Below, piece after piece: positions 11,902 to 24,396 of a stretch of DNA of 64,000 bases. How positions within the stretch are numbered: the stretch's first letter is position 1; every line of letters begins with the position of its first letter. The stretch covers positions 79,865,982 through 79,929,981 of the forward strand of contig NW_026947484.1 of the NCBI RefSeq assembly GCF_034190915.1. Direction: 5' to 3'. The translations under genes were made by a program, and so were the position numbers. The notes below the pieces were generated by a model. That model had not been told where the DNA came from and ran no database searches. It was given only the letters and a program-made list of their open reading frames with translations. The DNA is from Cavia porcellus (Eukaryota; Chordata; Mammalia; Rodentia; Caviidae).

Positions 11902-12176
11902 GCAAACATGGCAGAGGAGCATCACAAAGAAGAAACAGTCCATGGAAAGCAGCAATTTGTAAGCAAAGGCAAAAGTAGAAGTAGAAGCAGACTATCTTCT
12001 TTCTGTCCCTTTTACATTCCATCCAGGTTACAAGTTTAGTGCTCAGGTTAGGGCACCCTTAATCCCAGCATTACTGCTTTAATCCACATTTACATCCTCT
12101 AATCCAGCCACCTTCAAAACTCCCCACCTATCACTGCATGAAGCTTTGAGGGAATAGCCAGATATAAACTGTAACA

Positions 12177-14240
12177 TTCCAACTCTGGCACCCAAAAGAT
12201 TCAGGCACATCTCTTTATGCAAAAGGCATTTGGTACATCTCTAAAAATTGCCAAATGTGGGAGACAACTTCAAGGACTCCCTTTGAATGCAAAACAATTA
12301 TTGTGACTTTGATTATTTGGAAACTCATTTCCTTATACTGATATGTAAAAAGCTGGCTAGGATATTTCTTTCTCTCTTCAACTGGCTCTAAGCATTGCAA
12401 ATAAAGCTAGCCTACATGCTAATATGCAATCTCTATAGCCATCAGACAGTCCTGTTTCCTCACATAGTGTTCTCTGTACAATACAGATATGTACAGGATT
12501 GAGCAACAGATGTTAAGAGCAAACAGCTCCAGGAATTTCAACTGGGTACAAGCCTCAAGATAAGAGGCTATGACTCCCCAGGGCACAAGAGTTTGCATAT
12601 CAGAAACCAAGATATAGCCCCCCCCCCAAAAAAAAAACCAATCCCACTGCTACCCTAACTGGATTATGTAAATTGATCCTTCTGCATATTTTTATCTCTG
12701 CAGTTTACATAGATGCCAATCTAGTACCTGGCCAGCCAACTCAAGTTACTCACATAATTCCTGCCATCCTCACAATCACTCATCCCTGAGCCACCTCCCT
12801 TTTTCACAAGATAATAAATTCTGAGAGAGGCCTAGCATCAAGGCCTCTGTCCGCATGTCCTCATGAGGACTGGACTTAAGATCCCTTGGCTGACCTTAAC
12901 TTGGAATATGTCTTGGTGTTTTCACTCTCACGGTGGGTTGCATTGGTAGTGGAAGATTGGAATTAACTTGCTGGGATTCCAATAACATCTCAATGGGATT
13001 ACAAATATAACTTTTCAGATTGGAGGAAAAGTAGGAAGAGGATTATAATACTTGGACGACTGAACTGGATATTTGGGTTTACAATAGCCAATGTCCTAAC
13101 AGTTTTGGCCTAGTTGAAAAGTCCAAGTCCAAAGTCTTCTCTAAGATTTAAAGGAAACTTTTAGCTGTAAATCATTGTACATGTGAAAAGGAAAACACTT
13201 TCAACATACAATGGTATGAGATAAAAATTTGTATTACTCATTGAGGCATAGAAAGGAATGGGACAGGACCAAAGGAAGTCCAAAATCTAGCAGAGTAAAC
13301 ATTAAAGCCCATAGTTCCATGTTCAGCTTCTGGGGCAAGATTTGTACTCCAAAGGGATTATGGAACCTCCAACCCTGTAGTATTGCCAACAGCTAGAGCG
13401 CCAATGGCTTCTTAGACCAGCTTTGCTCACTCCTTGCAGCTTTCCTCAGAAGATCCACCTCCCTAACTTCTCTAACTTTCTGAGCTTTACATTGCACCTT
13501 CAGCTTCACACTCACAGCTTCACACTGCACTTTCTTGGGGGCAAACTGCTGGGCCTCCCAGACCTTCTTCTGAAATATGGGTGGTAGTCTTTCCGATCCC
13601 ATACCTCTCAAATTCTACTTACACTTTAAATCAGCATTTCATGGATGATGTTAGGGAGTAACAGCCAGCTGGAGTATTAGCCTGCCTTGCTTCTCTCTTG
13701 GTTGTAGGGGTGGAGTGACTGGATTTTGAGCACTATGAACCTAATTTGGAGGAACAAATGCTCTAGCCTGCCACTATTATGGTGCTCTGGAGCTGTCTTC
13801 TCACAGCAAAATTATCTTTGCAAGTTTGAGGCTGCAAAGGCTGGAGTCCTGCTGGTTCTTATGATATCCTCAAGCAGTCTTTTCTATTTGTCCTCTTCGT
13901 CCTCAGCAGCCAAATTCTTCTCTGCTCCATTTTGGCAGTCTGAAAGTTTATTCAAACTTATTTTCTGACTAAACTAAAATATTTTAAAAACACTCTGCTG
14001 GGCTATTTGCTCTTGATTCTCAACAGAAATTTAGCTAAAAGCCTCCAACAGCAGCCATGCCATGGCCTCAACATTAGATGGACATGATATTTCTTTTGCA
14101 AGATTAATTAGTTCACTGTCTTAAATCTCAGTCTATGTCTAAAGCAAAGTTCCCGGGCATGGCAAAGTGCAGACAAATGGTCTGCCAAAGCTTAACACAA
14201 ACGGCCTAGAGTACTAAATCTAGTGAACTGAAAGCTCTAA
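12177..14240 (-). mobile_element. MaLR internal-like sequence
   Basis: Directly after the LTR the plus strand reads 'ttccaactctggcaccc', then from about 13080 'ttggcctagttgaaaagtcc' and from about 13230 'gaatgggacaggaccaaagg', 'gtccaaaatctagcagagta', the order seen on the antisense strand of MST/THE1-type internal regions (non-coding gag remnants). The stretch 12320-13060 I cannot place and may be a separate insertion. I see no 5' LTR on the right. No intact reading frame survives. Confidence 0.5.
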
Positions 14241-14767
14241 AAGGTTCACCATCCCTGCCCAATATGATCAGACTCAAAAACACATACCTTACTTATGCAC
14301 CTGTAGCTCCTTCTAGCTGGCTTGTGTTCTTTCTGTCTTGACCTGTCCATTTGTGTACTTTCAAAATCAGCAAATGCTAGACTCTTAATAGACTCCTCCC
14401 TGAAAATTCTGATGGTTCTTCTTCCTGTACTTTCACAAATTTATAACCCACTTTTTTGGCTTGCATATCTTTCTTCCTTATCTATGAGCTCTCTGTAGCC
14501 AGATGCTACGTTTTTAGTTCAGTTGAACCAATACTTCTCATATATTAATTTTATATGTCAGTGTGTAATCTTGGTAAATAGCAAGCATTAAGAGAAAAGC
14601 CTGCTTTACACCTAAAAGATCTTGCAATCTAGTTATCATCATGCCTGTATTATTTATATAGATCCATCATAGTGCCTGGCCAGTGACAGACTCTTAAGCT
14701 ACATCTTATGAACCAATGAATGAACAAATTAAGGGTGAATAACAGCTACATTTTTCTTAGAAAGCCA
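14241..14767. other. Unassigned non-coding stretch
   Basis: Nothing recognised. Confidence 0.5.
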
Positions 14768-14818
14768 GAAAGAGAAAGAGAGAGAGGAGAGACAGAGACA
14801 GAGGGAGAGAGGGGGGGG

Positions 14819-14861
<43 letters not shown>

Positions 14862-14881
14862 ACAGAGAGAGACAGAGAGAA
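14768..14881. repeat. (GA)n-rich low-complexity tract
   Basis: Purine-only GA-dominated tract with a G-run near 14812-14821; it generates a spurious Arg/Glu ORF on plus. Confidence 0.95.
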
Positions 14882-15489
14882 ACAACGAACCCAGGCCTAA
14901 GTCAAACAAAAACTCCAGCAATAAATTACACTTTCACTGTCTTTTATTTGTAACTTTTTAAGGCTACAAATCACATATGCCTGTCAAAGCCTAAATTTTG
15001 AGGAAAAAAAAACACCAAATGTGTATCCAAATGTGTATGGTAGTGTGTTTCAATTATTCTCATGGAATTTCGAGAAAAGAATAAATTTAGTTAACTAACT
15101 AAAACCTGAGTTTATTATATAACACAATATCAAGTAATAACATAAGACAAGTGTGTTAATGAAAAATGTTAATGAAAATGTTCCTTTTTGGTCTCTCTCA
15201 TGTGAGACTGTGTTTGTAAACATGTTTATTTGGTGTTTCATTTTCTTTAAAAGGAAAAAATTCCCATAAAAGACTTCAAATTAAGCTTTCTTTTAAAATT
15301 TTTAATTTCTGAATAGCTTCAGGCATTTGAGTAAGCAGTCAGTTGTCATATTTGCTATTTATGAATATTACAATACATTTATTAAAATGAGGCCTTTTGC
15401 AGATATAAGACTTCAACAAACTGAATTCAGAAGAGCAAGTAGTGATTTTCTACAGTGGGGCTATGCCATCTGAATACATTATGATGGAA
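14882..15489. other. Unassigned non-coding stretch
   Basis: AT-rich; nothing recognised. Confidence 0.5.
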
Positions 15490-15877
15490 TATATTATCAT
15501 TCTCCCATAATCATCTTATTCTGGCTCTCTCAAATGGTGAAAAGATGATTTAAGTGAGCCCAATGTAACCCCAATGATCCCTGTAAGAGGAAGATAGGAG
15601 GATCCATTATTGTAGAGCAGATGACAATGGAAGAGGAAACGATGCGATACAAGAAAGGGGTCACAAGCCAAAGAATGTAGGCAGTGTCTGAGAGTTGAAA
15701 AAGAAAGAAAACAGACTCCTCCTTCAGAACCTTCAGAAGGAACCAGCCCTGCTGGAAAGTACAAGATTCTTTTTAGATTTGTGATCTCCAGTTATATAAG
15801 ATTAAAATATTTGTTATTTAAAGCCACTAAGTTTCTGCTAGTTTGTTACAGCTACAATAGGAAATGAACCAACCCAA
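15490..15877 (+). mobile_element. MLT1-type MaLR LTR
   Basis: Ancient LTR in sense orientation. It has 'aagtgagcccaatgtaaccc' near 15553, 'cacaagccaaagaatgtagg' near 15661, 'cagaaggaaccagccctgct' near 15733, and the typical 3' end 'aagccactaagtttctgcta' near 15820 with 'gttacagctacaataggaaa' after it. All match the order of MLT1 LTR blocks. Confidence 0.9.
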
Positions 15878-17144
15878 TGATTACACTTCATCCCTATTTG
15901 ATTCTCTTGACCCAGAATTGTTCCTTGCTAGGCAAAATAACTTCCCAATCTCTGAAAATCTATTTATACTTTTTTACTGTTACGATTTGTGCTAACTTGA
16001 TGTTTACTAATATCAAAGACATAAAAGAATATAAGGACATTCCCAGCTTGTTCTTCTTTGCTGCCTTATAGTAAGGTGGCTGTAAATGCAAACATTCTTT
16101 CCCAGACTATCTTAGAAATAAGACATATCATACGTCGGCTGGAAGAAAGGAACATTTAAAGAAAACTTTTGCTTTCTTGACAAAAACAGAAAGTGCAGTC
16201 AGTTGCATTGAATGTAAGTGGAACGGTTAGAGCTGCAATACCTGTCTTGTTACCATGAGCAAAGGGTCAAGAAACCACAAAGACATGGGTCCTGATATTG
16301 CTGAGTCACTGAGACAAAGCCTGTCCTCACCAACTTCCGGGAATTTCTGACTTTGTGAGCACAATAGCTCTTCTTCGTTTAAATCAAGGTAGCATGGTTT
16401 AGCATTAACTTGGAGCTGAAAGCATTCCTAACTTAGCCCCCTTTATACCACAGGCAAGTATAATGTCAACACTTTGGAAAATATAACAGAACCCTCTATA
16501 GCACAGTTCTGTACATATCTACGTATGTATGTATATAGATGGACAGGGACAGAAAAGAAAGAGAAAAGTGAGAGACAGAAGAGGGAGTAAAGGAAAGATA
16601 AAATTCAAACTTAAACTGGCACCACTGTTACCACACTACAAATTGACAAAGAAATGCTGAAAAATAGAGTGACACCCACTTTAATTGCCTCAGACTTGGA
16701 GAACTGCATACTTTAAATACACATTGAAGAAAATTAGACTAAGATTTCTGAGCTCCCAGGGTTTTCTTCCAATATTATGCTGAATGTACCAAGTGTCAGT
16801 GAGTCTCTCTACCACTATTCTGCAAACTTGAATACCAAAGAAACTCAAAGGTTCATTAAAAGAGGTTTCATTTGCCAATCCCCACAATCACTAAAAAAAG
16901 GCTCCAGAGCACTGAAGATACACAGTATACAAGCTTCCTAGGGCACAGTACAGAAGGTAATGAGCACAAAACAGAGATGCTTTTTCTAGGGACAAAGCAA
17001 CACTCTAAAATTCTCTCTTTGGCACTTGTGTAATGGATTGTCTTCTAATATTTGAAGTTGGTTAAGGTTCTTTATCTATTTTTTTCATAATAACATTTCA
17101 TTTATCCTAGCTGTTACTATGGTGCTTCAGTGCACCGAACATTT
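15878..17144. other. Mostly unassigned; possible old repeat at 16060-16440
   Basis: No gene recognised. The part 16060-16440, with 'gggtcctgatattgctgagt' and a 'gctgaaagcattcctaact' end, resembles the 3' portion of an old mammalian interspersed repeat, but I cannot name the family. The rest looks unique. Confidence 0.4.
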
Positions 17145-17280
17145 CAAATTTTAGTCAACAACTTGTACGGGCTACCCGCTATATGGAAGTGACAGTGCCA
17201 GGAACTGGGACAACAGCAAATCATAGTACTTGCCCTTGTGAAGCTCATAGTCTTCTGTGAGTAATACAAATAAACACACC
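17145..17280 (-). mobile_element. L2 LINE 3' fragment
   Basis: The plus strand reads 'agtgccaggaactgggacaa' then 'gcccttgtgaagctcatagt', which is the antisense of the common L2 3' end. Confidence 0.6.
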
Positions 17281-17959
17281 AAAGACTACAAAAGGAGAAA
17301 GGTAAGTTCTTTTGGGGGAATGAGGGAATGGACTTACAACATGAGCAACACAATTCTTTGTTACTGATTGATGGCCAGACCTACAGTGGTAAATAAGAAA
17401 GATTCCTTGATATTTGGAAGGTTAACAGAACAGAGTTATTTCAAGTAAAGTAAATAATGGAATTGATGGAAATGACGGGGCAGGAGGAGGACTTTAATAT
17501 GTACACTAAATCCCTCCACAATACACAAAGTGTCTTTTAAGTTGAGGAATCAGTTAACAAGTAACAAAGAGCCAAAAGATGAAATGATGAAAAGAGGAGG
17601 CAGCCAGATCCTTCTGTGTGAACACAATTGAAATAGTTAGAAAGAGGCAATATCTATAGAAAGTACAGCTAGCAGAAGTTCATGTCACTGAGCACAGCTG
17701 GAGCAGATTTAAGGCAGAGTGCCTGGTGCGGGTCTCTTGGCTTACAGAGCACAGTGGAAAAGAAGGTTCTGCCTATGAGCCGTATGGTTTTACAGAACAC
17801 CAAAACAGGAAGATATTAACATTCACTAAACAGTTATCAAGGGATCATTAGATATGCAATAGAATCCTGGGAACTACTCTGTGAGGTACCCAATATTAAC
17901 CTCATTTTACTAAACTTAGAATACAGAATTTTAAACATACTTTTGACTCATGGCTCTAT
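17281..17959. other. Left flank of the young L1; unassigned
   Basis: Unique-looking sequence with no recognised gene or repeat. Confidence 0.5.
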
Positions 17960-17967
17960 CATATACT

Positions 17968-17973
<6 letters not shown>
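17960..17973. repeat. Target-site duplication of the young L1, left copy
   Basis: 'catatactgttttt', matching 25275-25288 exactly; its last T residues merge into the T-run of the L1 tail. The nicked strand would end in TTTTT before GA, close to the L1 endonuclease consensus TTTT/AA. Confidence 0.9.

Positions 17974-18004
<31 letters not shown>
17969..18004 (-). other. Poly(A) tail of the young L1
   Basis: 36 uninterrupted T on plus. Directly upstream in the sense direction is 'cttaaataaa', whose AATAAA is the likely polyadenylation signal, abutting the tail. Confidence 0.95.
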
Positions 18005-18006
<2 letters not shown>

Positions 18007-19065
18007 TTAAGAGGAAAAAGAGAAAAACACAAAACAAGACAAAGCAGTGTAAGGTTACACATAATACAGAACTACAAAAAAAAAAATAAACATAACAGTA
18101 AGAAATCACCTGTTAATAGATTACATAATATCATCTTGGAAATAGTTGCTCAAATCACAGTATCAAAGAATACAAAGTAGACATTCAAACGGAGAGACTG
18201 CAAACAGCTGTGTTCAATGATCCAAAAACATTAATATAGTCAGCTATTTAACATCCCTAAACACACTTGTTGTTATATCCGTTAGAGCTCTTTTTTTTTT
18301 TTCCCTCCCTCTCTTTTTTATAACAAAATTTACACATTTTGGATTTTATTACTCCTCAGTTCTCATTACTCTCTTGGGGGGGAGATAATAAAGTCAAATA
18401 TGGCAAAACAAAGCTGTAAGTCCAAACCAAGGATAGACATAGCACATGATGTAGAACAGAGTACAAGGTCATCAACAATGGTTATCAACATTGTCTCTTG
18501 TTTCCTTAAAAGGAATTGTCTATCTCATTAGATATTATAAAGTTGGACAAAACAGTGGAGAACAAGACCAATAAAACTTAGGCATTGTGAACATTGCAGG
18601 ACTTCCAAAGGAGACAATAGTCAAACCAGAATGGGCATCTTTGTGAATCTTATTGCCTTCAAATTAGTTGCCTATACCTTCAAACTTGCTACTGTCGCAC
18701 AGAATGGAACAGAGTCTAATCAGTCAAAACAAGATCTTGGGAGTATTACAGGACTTCAAAACAAGTTAATAGGAGATCAAAAAGAGTTACTACTATATAT
18801 CCTAATTTTTTAAGTTTTTCCCTTAATTAAAATAAACATAAGAAATAGCTAAATAATTTTTTTAAAGAATAGTAGTTACCATAGTGTCTGTCTTTTTCCT
18901 TAAAATATTTGGATAAAACTTCATATACTATAGCTTCAAATATTTCCATATCAAAAAGCCCAGAGTAAAGCCTTTCTAATTAATAAGTGAAAATTTTATA
19001 AGGCTTCAAGGCCACATAATGGGGAATCATGATTATCACATATTTTTATATATTTGAATCATTAC
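18005..19065 (-). other. L1 3' UTR
   Basis: About 1.06 kb of non-coding sequence between the ORF2 stop and the A tail. In the sense direction it contains a C-run near 18376-18383 and a polypurine tract (about 18290-18315, G-rich then A-rich). Polypurine tracts are a recurring feature of mammalian L1 3' UTRs. The open frames across it on plus are fortuitous. Confidence 0.9.
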
Positions 19066-19764
19066 TTACATTAGGGAAACTATTCGGTATTCATACATGC
19101 GAGATTGATTTATTTCACTTATGAGTATGGTCTCAAGCTGCGCCCATTTATTGATAAATATCTCAATGCAATCCTTCTTTATAGCTGAATAATACTCCAT
19201 TGTATAGAAATACCACAACTTTTTTATCCATTCCTCAGTTGATGGACACTTGGGTTGTTTCCAAGATCTGGCGATTACAAATTGTGCTGCTATAAACATA
19301 GGTGCACATATATCCCTGTGGTATGATGCTTTCAGTTCTTCTGGGAATATGCCTAGAAGTGGAATAGCTGGAATAAATGGGATTTCCAATCCCAACTTTT
19401 TGAGAAACCTCCAGACAGATCTCCACAAAGGCTGTATCAGTCTACACTCCCACCAACAGTGCAGGAGAGTTCCTTTTTCCCCACAGCCTCTCCAGCATTT
19501 GTTGTTGTTGGTTTTCTTGATCCTGGCCATTCTTTCAGGAGTGAGATGGTATCTCAGTGTGGTTTTAATTTGCATTTCTCTAATGGCCAATGATGATGAG
19601 CATTTTTTCATGTATTTATTTGCCATTTGCATTTCTTCATCTGAGAATTGCGTATTCATCTCAGATGCCCATTTTTGGATTGGATCTTTGAATTTTGAAG
19701 GTCTGAGTTTTTTTAATTCTTTATATGTTTTAGACAAGAGGCCCTTGTCTGAGAGAGAGTTCAC
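19066..19764 (-). pseudogene. L1 ORF2 C-terminal segment, out of frame with the rest
   Basis: This 232-codon frame continues the ORF2 protein in the +1-shifted frame; it opens at a GTG, not an ATG, so it is not an independent gene. It carries the Cys-rich C-terminal domain: C-x3-C-x7-H-x4-C at residues C90, C94, H102 and C107 of this frame ('[18 protein letters not shown]'). It then runs through 'WNQPKCPS'-like and '[14 protein letters not shown]' blocks to the stop at 19066. In L1 proteins this domain supports target-primed reverse transcription. Being cut off from the upstream 1058 codons, it would not be made by normal translation of this copy. Confidence 0.9.
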
Positions 19765-22700
19765 TAAAATCCTTTTCCCAGTTTGTGGGTTTTCTTTTCA
19801 CTATGCTGGAGATTTCTTTTGACATGCAAAAACTTTTTAATAAGAAGAGGTCCCAGTTATTGATTCTGGGAAGTATTTCCCGTGCAGTTTGAGTCCTATT
19901 CATGAATTCTCTACCTACTCCTATGCCTCCAAGGTTTCTACCCAATTTGTCTTCCAATAGATTTAGCGTTTCTGTTTTAATATTCAGATCTTTGACCCAT
20001 TTAGATTTTAATTTAGTACATGGTGATAGACATGGGTCTAGCTTTAGTTTTCGGCAAATGGAGAGCCAGTTTTTCCAGCACCATTTATTAAAGAGACTGT
20101 CGTTCTTCCAGTGAACCTGCTTGGCTCCTTTATCGAAGATAAGGTGGTTGAGTGTGTTTGTAGTTGTGGTTGTATCTTCTAATCTATTCCATTGATCTTC
20201 AGCTCTGTTTTGATTCCAATACCATGTTGATTTTACTACTGTTGCTTTGTAGTATAATTTCAAGTCAGGGATTGTGATGCCTCCTGCTTTGTCTTTGCTG
20301 CTTAGAATTGCTTTTGCGATTCTAGGTCTCTTCTGGTTCCAGATGAAATTTAGGAGTGATTTCTCTAGATCTATAAGGTATGTTGATGGTATTTCTATTG
20401 GGATTGCATTGAATCTGTATAAGAGTTTTGGGAGAATGGCCATCTTCACAATGTTTGTTCTTCCTATCCATGAGCAAGGGATGTCTTTCCATTTTCTGAG
20501 ATCATCTTCAATTTCCTTTTTCAGTGTAATATAGTTTTCACTGTATAAGTCTTTCACTTCTTTTGTAAGAGTAATTCCTAAATATTTCATTTTTTTGCTT
20601 GCTAATGTGAATAGACCAGTTTCCCTTATTTCCCTCTCTGTGGTTTTGTTGTTTGTGTATAGGAATGCTATTGATTTCTGAGTATTGATTTTGTATCCAG
20701 CCACATTACTGAATTTATTTATTGTATCTAAGAGTCTTTCAATGGAGCTTAGGGGGTCTTCTATGTAGAGTATCATGTCATCTGCAAACAATGACAACTT
20801 AACTTCTTCTTTTCCTATCTTTACCCCTTTTATTTCTCTTTCTTGCCTAATTGCTCTGGCTAGTACTTCCAGTACTATATTAAATAGGAGTGGTGATAAA
20901 GGACATCCTTGTCTTGTGCCTGATTTTAAAGTAAAGGCTTTCAATTTTTGGCCATTTAGTATGATGCTGGCTGTTGGTTTGTCATAAATGGCCTTTATTA
21001 TATTGAGGTAAAGACCATCTATTCCAATTTTCTGTAGAGTTTTTATCATGAATAAATGTTGGACCTTATCGAAGGCTTTTTCTGCATCTATAGAAATGAT
21101 CATGTGATTCTTCTTTTTGGCTTTATTGATATGGTGAATTACATTTATTGATTTGCGTATGTTGAACCATCCTTGCATTCCTGGGATGAATCCCACTTGG
21201 TCATGGTGTATAATCTTCTTGATGATTTGCTGGATCCTATTTGCCAATATTTTATTGAGGATTTTTGCATCTGTGTTCATTAGGGAGATCGGTCTATAGT
21301 TCTCTTTTTTAGTTGGGTCTTTCTCAGGTTTTGGTACTAGAGTGATATTTGCTTCCAGGAATGACTTAGGCAGGATTGCTTCCCTTTCAATTTCATTGAA
21401 TAGTTTGAGGAGTGTCGGCATTAGGTCTTCTTTGTATTTCTTGTAGAATTCTGCAGTGAATCCATCTGGGCCTGGGCTCTTCTTGGTGGGTAAGGACTTA
21501 ATTACATTTTCAATTTCAGTAACCGAGATTGGGTTATTCAACAGTTTTACATCCTCTTGATCTAGCTTTGGCACTTCATATGCTTCTAAGAAACTGTCTA
21601 TTTCTTCTGTGTTATCAAACTTTTGAGAGTAGAGGTTTTCAAAATAGGTGTTGATGATCTTCTGTATTTCTATTGGGTCTGTAGTGACTTCTCCTTTTTC
21701 ATTTCTTATTGCATGAATTTGAGCTTTTTCTTCCCTTTTTTTAATAAGGTTGGCTAGGGGCTTATCGATTTTATTTATTCTTTCAAAGAACCAACTCTTT
21801 GATTTGTTGATCCTTTGGATTGTTTTCTTAGTCTCTATTGCATTGATTTCTGCTCTGATTTTTATAATTTCCTCTCTTCTTTTGGCTTTGGGCTTGACTT
21901 GCTCTTCCTTTTCTAGCTGTTTGAGGTGTAGCATCAAGTTATTTATTTGTATTCGTTCTGTTTTCCTGATGTGGGAACTCAGTGCAATAAATTTTCCTCT
22001 CAGAACGGCTTTCATTGTATCCCACAGATTCCGGTAAGTTGTATCTGCATTTTCATTTTCTTTTAGGTATTGTTTGATTTCTTCTTTAATTTCTTCTGTG
22101 ACCCACTGATTACTCAAGAGTGTGTTATTCAGTTTCCATGTGTTTGTGGGATTTTTGCGGTATCTTTTATCATTAATTTCTAATTTCAGAGCGCTGTGAT
22201 CCGATAACATGCAAGGGATGATTTCAGCTCTTTTGCACTTGTTTAAATATGTTTTATGAGCTAATATATGGTCTATTTTAGAAAATGATCCATGTACTGC
22301 TGAGAAGAATGTGTATTCTGATGTTGTTGGGTGGAACATTCTGTATATGTCTATCAAACCCATTTGTTCACAGGTATGATTCAGTTCTGTTATTTCTTTA
22401 CTCATTTTCTGTCTGGTCGATCTGTCCCTTGGTGTCAATGGCGTATTAAGGTCTCCCGTTACAATTGTGTTACTGATAATTTGAGTTTTCATTTCTGTTA
22501 ATAATTGTTTTATATAACTGGGCGCTCTGGAGTTTGGTGCGTATATATTTAAGATAGTTATCTCTTCCTCTTGGAGTTTTCCCCTTACGAGTATGTAGTG
22601 ACCTTCTTTGTCCTTTATGGTCATTGTTGGTTTAAAGTTCACGTTGTCTGCAAACAGAATGGCTACTCCTGCCTTTTTTTGGATTCCTGCTGCATGAAGA

Positions 22701-22906
22701 ATTGTTTTCCATCCTTTGACTTTCAGTCTGTGAGTATCCTTCTGGGTTAGATGGGTTTCCTGTAAACAGCATATGGTTGGATTTTGTTTCTTGATCCATT
22801 CTGCTAGTCTGTTTCTTTTGATTGGTGCATTGAGACCATTTACATTAATGGTTATTACTGTTAAATGTTGTTTAATTGTAGGATTCTTATCTCTCTGCTG
22901 TTGCAT
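19730..22906 (-). CDS. L1 ORF2 protein: endonuclease and reverse transcriptase (frameshifted near the C-terminus)
   Basis: ORF2p nicks target DNA and copies L1 RNA at the nick. From the ATG at 22906 the frame runs 1058 codons. An N-terminal apurinic-type endonuclease (about residues 15-245) shows the active-site motifs 'NVNGL' (N21), 'LQETH' (E50), 'TGDLNTPL' (D152 region) and '[10 protein letters not shown]' (H237 region). The reverse transcriptase follows (about 500-780), with '[12 protein letters not shown]', '[14 protein letters not shown]' and the catalytic 'FADDMILY'. The start matches the family, 19 nt after the ORF1 stop. The frame ends early at 19730 because of a net one-base shift around 19745-19770, so the last 220 or so residues, including the Cys domain, lie in another frame. 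The usual ORF2p length is about 1275. Translation in L1 is by reinitiation after ORF1. Confidence 0.95.
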   Translation of the reverse strand: MQQQRDKNPTIKQHLTVITINVNGLNAPIKRNRLAEWIKKQNPTICCLQETHLTQKDTHRLKVKGWKTILHAAGIQKKAGVAILFADNVNFKPTMTIKDKEGHYILVRGKLQEEEITILNIYAPNSRAPSYIKQLLTEMKTQIISNTIVTGDLNTPLTPRDRSTRQKMSKEITELNHTCEQMGLIDIYRMFHPTTSEYTFFSAVHGSFSKIDHILAHKTYLNKCKRAEIIPCMLSDHSALKLEINDKRYRKNPTNTWKLNNTLLSNQWVTEEIKEEIKQYLKENENADTTYRNLWDTMKAVLRGKFIALSSHIRKTERIQINNLMLHLKQLEKEEQVKPKAKRREEIIKIRAEINAIETKKTIQRINKSKSWFFERINKIDKPLANLIKKREEKAQIHAIRNEKGEVTTDPIEIQKIINTYFENLYSQKFDNTEEIDSFLEAYEVPKLDQEDVKLLNNPISVTEIENVIKSLPTKKSPGPDGFTAEFYKKYKEDLMPTLLKLFNEIEREAILPKSFLEANITLVPKPEKDPTKKENYRPISLMNTDAKILNKILANRIQQIIKKIIHHDQVGFIPGMQGWFNIRKSINVIHHINKAKKKNHMIISIDAEKAFDKVQHLFMIKTLQKIGIDGLYLNIIKAIYDKPTASIILNGQKLKAFTLKSGTRQGCPLSPLLFNIVLEVLARAIRQEREIKGVKIGKEEVKLSLFADDMILYIEDPLSSIERLLDTINKFSNVAGYKINTQKSIAFLYTNNKTTEREIRETGLFTLASKKMKYLGITLTKEVKDLYSENYITLKKEIEDDLRKWKDIPCSWIGRTNIVKMAILPKLLYRFNAIPIEIPSTYLIDLEKSLLNFIWNQKRPRIAKAILSSKDKAGGITIPDLKLYYKATVVKSTWYWNQNRAEDQWNRLEDTTTTTNTLNHLIFDKGAKQVHWKNDSLFNKWCWKNWLSICRKLKLDPCLSPCTKLKSKWVKDLNIKTETLNLLEDKLGRNLGGIGVGREFMNRTQTAREILPRINNWDLFLLKSFCMSKEISSIVKRKPTNWEKDFSELSLRQGPLV

Positions 22907-22925
22907 CTTTATCTTTCTGTTCTGT

Positions 22926-23978
22926 TTAATTATTTGCTTTGCTTAGTGGTTTTTTCCTTTGTGTATCTAAACTGTCTTTCAATATTTTTTGCAGGGTTGG
23001 TTTGGTGTTCATGAAGTTCTTCAGCTGTTCTTTGTCATGGAAGTTTCGTATTTCACCATCTATTTTAAATGATAGTGTTGCAGGATATATCAGTCTAGGT
23101 TGGAAATCATTTTGCTTTAGGATCTGGAATACTTCACTCCATGCTCTTCTTGACTTTATTGTTTGTGCTGAGAAGTCTGCTGTGATTCTGATAGGTTTTC
23201 CTTTATAAGTGATCTGTCTTTTCTCTCTGACAGCTTTTAATAATCTATTCTTGTGTTGGATTTCTGGGATGGTGATTATTATATGTCTGGGTGTAGTTTT
23301 ATTTTGGTTATGACTATTTGGAGTTCTATATGCTTCACTGATCCTGATGTCAGTTTCTGATCTCATGCTTGGGAAGTTTTCAGCTATTGCTTCTCTAAAT
23401 ATCCTCTTGATATCCTTTATGTTGTCTCCTTCTTTTTCATTAATCCCTATCATTCTTATGTTATTCTTCTTTGCATCATCTTGCAGTTGTTGAATTGTTA
23501 TTTCCTGATTCCTTGTTATTTTTAAAAGATCTTTCCTTTCCTGTTCACTTGCTGCAATCCTGTCTTCAAGGTCTGAAATTCTGTCTTCACTTTCATTAAG
23601 GCGGTTTTTACAACTTTCAGTGGAGTTTTTTATTTCCTGTATATCTCTGTGCATCTGCATTATGTATTCTGTTTGTTTCTTATATTGCTCGTCTAGGGAT
23701 TCTATCTTTTTGTTTAATTCCTCCAATTTTTTATCTGTGTTTTCTTTAGATATATTTAGAATCTCTTTCATTTCTTTTATCATTTCTTCTTTTATCTGAG
23801 AAATTATTTCGAGTTTGAATTTCTTTAAAGCTTCCTGGAGTTGCTTGTCAACTTCAGTAGCTATTGTGTCTAATATATGAGGAGGATGGGATATATTTTC
23901 TTCTAAATACACTTCTCCTAGGGTTTTCTGAGTTGGGCTGGAGGTTTGAGGTTGTAATTTGGTCTTTCGTTTTGTCAT
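22926..23978 (-). CDS. L1 ORF1 protein: trimeric RNA-binding chaperone
   Basis: ORF1p coats L1 RNA to form the retrotransposition particle. This frame is intact at 350 codons, against 338 in human L1. It has a short basic N-terminus, then a long coiled coil (about residues 38-170) with an R-h-x-x-h-E trimer-type motif 'RISDLE' at 133-138. Next comes an RRM-like domain (about 172-268; '[10 protein letters not shown]', '[12 protein letters not shown]', 'LLKAVREK') and a C-terminal domain with '[16 protein letters not shown]' (298-313). The ATG at 23978 sits just inside the end of the 5' UTR, and ORF2 follows 19 nt after the stop. No disabling change is visible, so this ORF could encode a functional protein if the promoter is active. 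Confidence 0.97.
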   Translation of the reverse strand: MTKRKTKLQPQTSSPTQKTLGEVYLEENISHPPHILDTIATEVDKQLQEALKKFKLEIISQIKEEMIKEMKEILNISKENTDKKLEELNKKIESLDEQYKKQTEYIMQMHRDIQEIKNSTESCKNRLNESEDRISDLEDRIAASEQERKDLLKITRNQEITIQQLQDDAKKNNIRMIGINEKEGDNIKDIKRIFREAIAENFPSMRSETDIRISEAYRTPNSHNQNKTTPRHIIITIPEIQHKNRLLKAVREKRQITYKGKPIRITADFSAQTIKSRRAWSEVFQILKQNDFQPRLIYPATLSFKIDGEIRNFHDKEQLKNFMNTKPTLQKILKDSLDTQRKKPLSKANN

Positions 23979-24396
23979 TTTCCTATATTTCTGTGTTTCA
24001 AGTGTTATTTGAAAGCCTCCTCAGGATCTGTTGAAAATCCCCTTCTATGTTTGCAGCTACTGAGACTCTGGCACCCCTCTACCCCAGGCCATTGGGCCTG
24101 CAGAACCAATGGCCCTTCTCTGCTTGATCAGAACTCCGCGGTTCCAGACAAGCTGGGCCTCAGGGACACTGTGCACCCACCTGCCCCTTGGTAGATCCAC
24201 AGCTCTTGGATCGCAGCCGGGTTAGGGTACTCACCACAGACCGCAGTGCCTCAGGAGCCTGTGATCCCTCCCTGCTGGCAGAGATATCCACAAACCTCCA
24301 GACAAAGGAAGGGCCTCCTGCGGGCACTCCGGATCTACCCCGCTCCTCCTCTGCACGCAGATGGCTATGCGCGGCTGGGCTCAGGCCGAGGTGCCT
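23979..24396 (-). promoter_or_regulatory. L1 5' UTR, non-monomeric part and degenerate monomer
   Basis: GC-rich leader between ORF1 and the regular monomers. The part 24252-24396 is a diverged, 145-bp version of the 124-bp monomer with about 21 extra bases after its 'gtgatccctcc'. The part nearer ORF1 is not repeated and acts as the tether between monomers and ORF1. Confidence 0.85.

Larger units (their letters stand above)
11423..12176 (-). mobile_element. Older MaLR LTR, interrupted by copy B
   Basis: Minus-strand LTR in two pieces, 11423-11528 and 11902-12176, split by the plus-strand LTR at 11529-11901. On plus it begins 'tgtcttagttactttcttga', continues 'tttcagtccacagttagctg', resumes after the insertion with 'gcaaacatggcagaggagc' and ends 'gatataaactgtaaca'. 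It is followed directly by MaLR internal-type sequence, so it is the 3' LTR of a longer element read on the minus strand. Confidence 0.7.

Noticed and set aside
19250..19822. 190-codon ORF on the plus strand
   Set aside because: It is the antisense of the L1 ORF2 C-terminus, with no independent support.
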